Source: JAFMIX01 sp031371425 (GTDB taxonomy: Bacteria; Verrucomicrobiota; Verrucomicrobiia; Limisphaerales; JAFMIX01). From it: a stretch of 15,526 bases of DNA. Shown piece by piece: positions 12,256 to 15,526 of this stretch. The notes under the pieces are model-generated. The model was given only the letters and a program-made list of their open reading frames with translations, did not search any database and had not been told where the DNA came from. The stretch is from the NCBI GenBank assembly GCA_031371425.1, contig JANMJO010000077.1, forward strand, positions 1-15,526, written 5' to 3'. The translations under genes were made by a program, and so were the position numbers. Positions within the stretch are counted from its first letter, which is position 1. The number at the start of each line of letters is the position of its first letter.

Positions 12256-14273
12256 GTCACCTTTCCATAAACGGCACGTTCCGTTTCACGCGGCTGGCCC
12301 AAGGCTCCGAATGGGCCCGGCAGGAACTCGGGGTGACGATTCTGCAGCAGGTTCTGCCCAACGATGGATAGCTCCAGGTTTGGCCTAGGTCGCCACGCCA
12401 AGCGCACGTCCAATTCGAAGTAGCCGGGAATGTTCGAAAAACCGGGCGGGCTTTGCAGTTGATCCACAAACCGCAGGGCGCAATCCAAATCCACCGCACG
12501 CGTCAGGTTCATCGAGGAACGCAAGCTCACTTGATGGTGCGGATTGCGGCCTTCATCGCGCCGTTCGCCGTCGGCATCGTTGCCGCCCGGATCGCGGTGG
12601 AGCTGCATTTCCAGAAAGCTGTAGGTGGCCTGCCACCGCCACCAGTCAGCCGCTTCCCAGGTCGCGCTCACTTCGCCGCCATAAGTTTCGCCAAATAATT
12701 TTTCGTCCCGCACGGCGACTGAAGGGAAGCCGGCGAAAATTGTTTCGACGCTGCGGAGCCGCTTGTATTCGTTGTAGAAAACGGTCAGATCCAGCGTTAG
12801 CCGCTCGTGAGCCTGGGCGCGGTAGCCCACTTCGTAGGCCAGCACCTCCTCGGGATGCAGGTCGCGATTGGGCAACCGGGTGAAGAAGCTGGTTTGCACC
12901 AGCCCGTCGTTATCGGCCCGCGAGGGCGTGCGCAGTGCCCGCGATACCGCCGCCCAGACGGTCTGGCTAGGCGTCGGTGTCCATTTCAACCGCACCGTGG
13001 GCTGCCAGTCCAGACCGGTAAAACTATAATATTGGAACTGCGAACCCAGCGTCAGGGACAAGCGGTCATTGACCAGTTGAATCTCATCCTGCACGAAGGC
13101 TGTGGCCAGATTGAGGTCTCGGTGACGCGGATCGAAAAAGACGGGCGGCTGAAACACAACGTCGTCCTTCGTGTAACGATAGCCCAATCCCCAGGTGATG
13201 GCGTGACGCTTGCCCAAATGGAAGCGATGCTGGAAATCCAGATCGAACGTGTCGCTGAGGAACGACGCCGTGGGCCCGTCGCGATCGATGTGATCGTAAT
13301 ACACCTGCACCGTAAAATCGGAATCCACCCCCAGCGTGTGCGTCCAGCGACCGAGCAAGTTTGCCCCGAAGAAAGGCAATTTGCCGGTCACGGGGTTGGT
13401 CGCTCCGGCGGGGACATACAACTCTTGTGGCTCGCCGTAAGCCACGTCGCCTTGCAGGGTAAACCGGTTGTCCCCTTCCTGACCCCAATCAACTCGCATG
13501 CCGCCGCGTTGCTGGTGCCAGGCGTCCTGCGAACTGCTGCCGTCAGGAAACTTCGTGTCGCCCAGCGAAATACCCTTGGCATACACACGGTAGAAAACGT
13601 CTTCCGCGAACTTGCCACCGTAGCGCACGGTGCCGAAGCCCGGATTCTCGCTCCCATAGCCGCCACTAACCAACAGGCCCTGCGTATCCTTGGCGCTCTT
13701 GGAGATGATGTTGATGACGCCGTTGACCGCATTGGCGCCCCACAGGGCTGCGGACGGCCCGCGAACCACTTCAACCCTCTCGATGTCCTCCAGCACGGTG
13801 TCCTGCATTTCCCAAAGCACGCCCGAGGTCAGGGGAGTATAAACAGCACGCCCGTCCATCTGCACCAGCAGCTTGTTGGCAAATTCCTGATTAAACCCCC
13901 GGATCGAGACCGCCCAGCGGTGTGAATCAATCCGCGCCACGTCCATACCCGGCACCATGCGGAACAACTCCGGTATCGTCGTCGCACCCGAACGCCGGAT
14001 CATCTCCTGCGTGATAACAAAAATCGCTGCCGGCGATTGCCCCACCGTGCTATCCGTCCGGGAAACCGTGGTCACCTCGATGTTCATCAGTTCCTTCAGG
14101 CTCAATTTTTTTATTTCGCCGGGGGACTCGGGCGACAACTGCGTCTGCGCCACGGATTCACCTGTGCAAATCAACAGCGCGAAAACCGCCAAGGCCAAAG
14201 GAAGCGGCCCCGCGCGCCGACTGACAGATTGAGCCAGTTCAAACATCCGGCTTTGCAAAGTGGTAGTATTCAT
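12243..14273 (-). CDS. TonB-dependent outer-membrane receptor
   Basis: An outer-membrane beta-barrel with plug, 676 residues from the chosen start. The N-terminus has a signal peptide (hydrophobic LPLALAVFALLICTGESVAQ). Then comes a short LSLKELMNIEVTTVSRT segment where TonB boxes usually lie, the plug (VGQSPAAIFVITQEMIRRSG, IRGFNQEFANKLLVQMDGRAVY, DIERVEVVRGPSAALWGANAVNGVINII) and a 22-strand-type barrel ending in an aromatic residue (VTWTF). The open frame reaches 14423, but the first 50 residues are unlike the family, so I took the ATG at 14273; the ATG at 14246 is also possible. The ligand is unknown. In the shared operon with yfiR and a kinase it may act as a sensor or transducer rather than only a transporter. 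Confidence 0.92.
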   Translation of the reverse strand: MNTTTLQSRMFELAQSVSRRAGPLPLALAVFALLICTGESVAQTQLSPESPGEIKKLSLKELMNIEVTTVSRTDSTVGQSPAAIFVITQEMIRRSGATTIPELFRMVPGMDVARIDSHRWAVSIRGFNQEFANKLLVQMDGRAVYTPLTSGVLWEMQDTVLEDIERVEVVRGPSAALWGANAVNGVINIISKSAKDTQGLLVSGGYGSENPGFGTVRYGGKFAEDVFYRVYAKGISLGDTKFPDGSSSQDAWHQQRGGMRVDWGQEGDNRFTLQGDVAYGEPQELYVPAGATNPVTGKLPFFGANLLGRWTHTLGVDSDFTVQVYYDHIDRDGPTASFLSDTFDLDFQHRFHLGKRHAITWGLGYRYTKDDVVFQPPVFFDPRHRDLNLATAFVQDEIQLVNDRLSLTLGSQFQYYSFTGLDWQPTVRLKWTPTPSQTVWAAVSRALRTPSRADNDGLVQTSFFTRLPNRDLHPEEVLAYEVGYRAQAHERLTLDLTVFYNEYKRLRSVETIFAGFPSVAVRDEKLFGETYGGEVSATWEAADWWRWQATYSFLEMQLHRDPGGNDADGERRDEGRNPHHQVSLRSSMNLTRAVDLDCALRFVDQLQSPPGFSNIPGYFELDVRLAWRPRPNLELSIVGQNLLQNRHPEFLPGPFGALGQPRETERAVYGKVTWTF

Positions 14274-14409
14274 AAGTTCAATGACTGACAATTTTGTTTC
14301 GCACATCACCGATTCAGTTTCATTCCCCGATGCCAGACCCATTATCCCGCCTCTGCAAGCGCATTCGCTCCCCGACCGCGTAAACGCAGAACTCCGAACC
14401 AAGCGCCCA
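14274..14409. promoter_or_regulatory. Gap likely holding the receptor-operon promoter
   Basis: These 136 bases separate the receiver-PAS stop from the receptor start on the same strand. No strong terminator or canonical -35/-10 pair is visible, so read-through from the upstream gene is possible. I infer a promoter only from the spacing. Confidence 0.25.
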
Positions 14410-15171
14410 TCAGCGCGCAGCAAGCTCGTGACAAAGCTGCAAAACCAGCGGGCGTCCGTAAAGTGTCAACCGCGTGGTGCTCACTTCCACCGGAATAGTT
14501 CCCCCGTCCACGCGCAGCATGTCACAATCAAAGGCGTTGGCCGCGCGCCCCGATGCCCCTGCTCCGGCGGCACACGGGCGACTTTTTTCCAACGCCAGAA
14601 ACCGGGATTGTTTGCTGCCCAGGATTTGCGCGCGCGTGCAACCCAGCAAGGTTGCGGCGCGGCGGTTAGTGTCTATGATCTTCCCGCTCTCCGCATCAGC
14701 CAAGAACGCTGCGTCGCTCAGACACTCGAACACTTCGCGGTATTTGTGCTCGGACTGGCGCATGGATTCCTCCGCGCGCCGCCGCTCCGCGCGATCCTCC
14801 ACTTCCCGCAACGCGCGTTCAATGGATGGAATCAGGCGGACGAGCCGGTGCTTGAGAATGAAATCCGTCGCGCCATTTTTGAGCGTCTCCACCGCCGTGT
14901 CCTCCTCGATGGTCCCGGAAACGAACAGGAACGGAACTTCGGGGTGCTTTTCCCGCGCCAGCTCCAGCGCCTGCCGGCCACCGAAACCCGGCAGGGTGAA
15001 ATCCGAGAGGATGATATCGAACCCGCCTTGTTCAAGCGCGGCTACGAACTCATCGCGATTGACCGTGCGCACCACCTGACACTCCGGCCAGCGAGCCGTG
15101 ATGGTGGCCTTGTTAAGCTCGGCGTCGTTCGCGCTGTCTTCGAGATTGAGGATGCGCATCAAAGCATTCAT
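14410..15171 (-). CDS. Receiver-PAS protein without an output domain
   Basis: A 253-residue cytoplasmic signalling protein. The receiver (about 5-122) has Glu11/Asp12 as the acidic pair, phospho-acceptor Asp57 (IILSDFTLPGF), Ser85 in FVSGT and Lys107 (FILKHRL). This DFTLPG/FVSGTIEEDTAVETLKNGATDFILK pattern is typical of hybrid PAS-kinase regulators. A coiled linker (RAERRRAEESMRQSEHKYREVFE) leads into one PAS domain (about 142-250, with AAFLADAESGKIIDTNRRAATLLG). The protein then stops, where relatives continue into a kinase or GGDEF domain. The frame is open back to 15351, but the family start MNALMRILNLED fits the ATG at 15171. It may be a true short form or the remains of a longer hybrid. 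It lies 136 bases upstream of the receptor operon on the same strand. Confidence 0.88.
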   Translation of the reverse strand: MNALMRILNLEDSANDAELNKATITARWPECQVVRTVNRDEFVAALEQGGFDIILSDFTLPGFGGRQALELAREKHPEVPFLFVSGTIEEDTAVETLKNGATDFILKHRLVRLIPSIERALREVEDRAERRRAEESMRQSEHKYREVFECLSDAAFLADAESGKIIDTNRRAATLLGCTRAQILGSKQSRFLALEKSRPCAAGAGASGRAANAFDCDMLRVDGGTIPVEVSTTRLTLYGRPLVLQLCHELAAR

Positions 15172-15331
15172 GCGAGAAAGTTGTGGCTGCGGTTTCCTGT
15201 GGTGGCTTCTACTTTGTTTATAGACCATTCCCTGACGCGGTAAAGCTCTTTCAGCAAGCGGTTCTTCGCTGTTTTCGGTGGAGCCGATTTGCAGAATGAA
15301 CTCCACTCTGGAACGGTCGTGCGACCAACCC
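15172..15331. other. Intergenic region upstream of the receiver-PAS gene
   Basis: No gene is visible here. It presumably contains the promoter of the receiver-PAS gene on the minus strand, but no clear consensus elements can be assigned. Confidence 0.4.
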
Positions 15332-15526
15332 TCACCCCACCCCTCTCCCATCCGACCCGCCTCGCTCGCGCTCCGGCGCGGCGGGTGGGAGAGGGGGACA
15401 GCGGGCGGACGTTTGCTGGGCTGCGGATGCCGGTTGGATGAACACAGCAGTTGCCAATTCGTTGAACAGTCCCGGCGCGTGTTCTGCGTTCAGCGCATCC
15501 GAGTTCCCGAAAGCGTTCGCAAGCTC
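15332..15526 (-). CDS. Possible C-terminal end of an unidentified protein (5' end outside window)
   Basis: The minus-strand frame entering at base 15526 is open for 64 codons to a TGA at 15334-15332. The first 40 residues or so (ELANAFGNSDALNAEHAPGL, then a more hydrophobic FNELATAVFIQPASA) could be genuine protein. The rest runs through an inverted repeat and reads as Pro/Arg/Gly-rich filler. I do not recognise a family. It may be a gene whose end was replaced by a repeat, or not a gene. Confidence 0.25.
   Translation of the reverse strand, partial: ELANAFGNSDALNAEHAPGLFNELATAVFIQPASAAQQTSARCPPLPPAAPERERGGSDGRGVG
15340..15397. repeat. Inverted repeat with CCCTCTCCCA arms
   Basis: The left arm (15340-15361, CCCCTCTCCCA then CCGACCCGCC) and right arm (15380-15397, GGCGGGTGGGAGAGGGGG) are inverted copies with a small 5-base insertion. 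The 18-base loop contains CGCTCGCGCTCCGGCG. It looks like another dispersed palindromic element. Confidence 0.6.

Noticed and set aside
12807..13925. Open frame of 372 codons on the plus strand
   Set aside because: Antisense to the TonB receptor barrel and plug; composition is that of a shadow frame.
14274..14423. 50-residue N-terminal extension of the TonB receptor
   Set aside because: It has no family similarity, precedes an obvious signal peptide, and internal ATGs at 14273 and 14246 give normal starts.

Overview
The window looks like chromosomal DNA from a GC-rich Gram-negative bacterium, most likely of the Verrucomicrobiota. This placement is inferred from three things: the style of the proteins, the combination of genes (long-form HisG next to a COX24-type mini ribosomal protein; TonB receptor with YfiR and a CHASE8-like kinase), and the many short palindromic repeats between genes. 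No rRNA or other direct taxonomic marker is present.

Layout. (1) 2-1043: the 3' end of ahcY (S-adenosylhomocysteine hydrolase) with its terminator, followed by about 530 bases of palindromes and a decayed second copy of a piece of ahcY. (2) 1044-2822 (+): ptsI, enzyme I of the phosphotransferase system. (3) 2867-5817 (-): a nucleotide-sugar operon reading rmlA, an RmlD/NRS-ER-like enzyme, then rmlB. No rmlC lies in the cluster. The middle protein resembles the plant bifunctional 3,5-epimerase/4-reductase, so three genes may be enough to make dTDP-L-rhamnose. (4) 5932-6345 (+): a small membrane protein and a two-motif CDGSH iron-sulfur protein, with a terminator. (5) 6426-7301 (-): about 880 bases with no credible protein but many strong hairpins capped by GNRA tetraloops on the minus strand, ending in a GNRA-capped intrinsic terminator with a U-rich tail. 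This looks like a large structured non-coding RNA that I cannot assign to a known family. A cluster of DnaA-box-like 9-mers lies just upstream of its promoter side. (6) 7505-8611 (-): hisG, a 33-residue bS22/COX24-like ribosomal protein gene, and a terminator. (7) 8846-9049: a 204-bp TA-flanked inverted-repeat element. (8) 9128-15171 (-): a sensory locus of a receiver-PAS protein, a TonB-dependent receptor, a periplasmic YfiR protein, a membrane histidine kinase and a single-domain response regulator. The last four genes overlap or nearly touch. (9) 15172-15526: repeats and a possible partial reading frame.

How the genes work together. The rml genes supply an activated deoxysugar for surface polysaccharide. 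The 9.1-14.3 kb genes span outer membrane, periplasm, inner membrane and cytoplasm in operon order. They resemble a YfiBNR-type envelope sensor in which the diguanylate cyclase output is replaced by a phosphorelay. The most unusual item is the apparent giant RNA at 6.4-7.3 kb.
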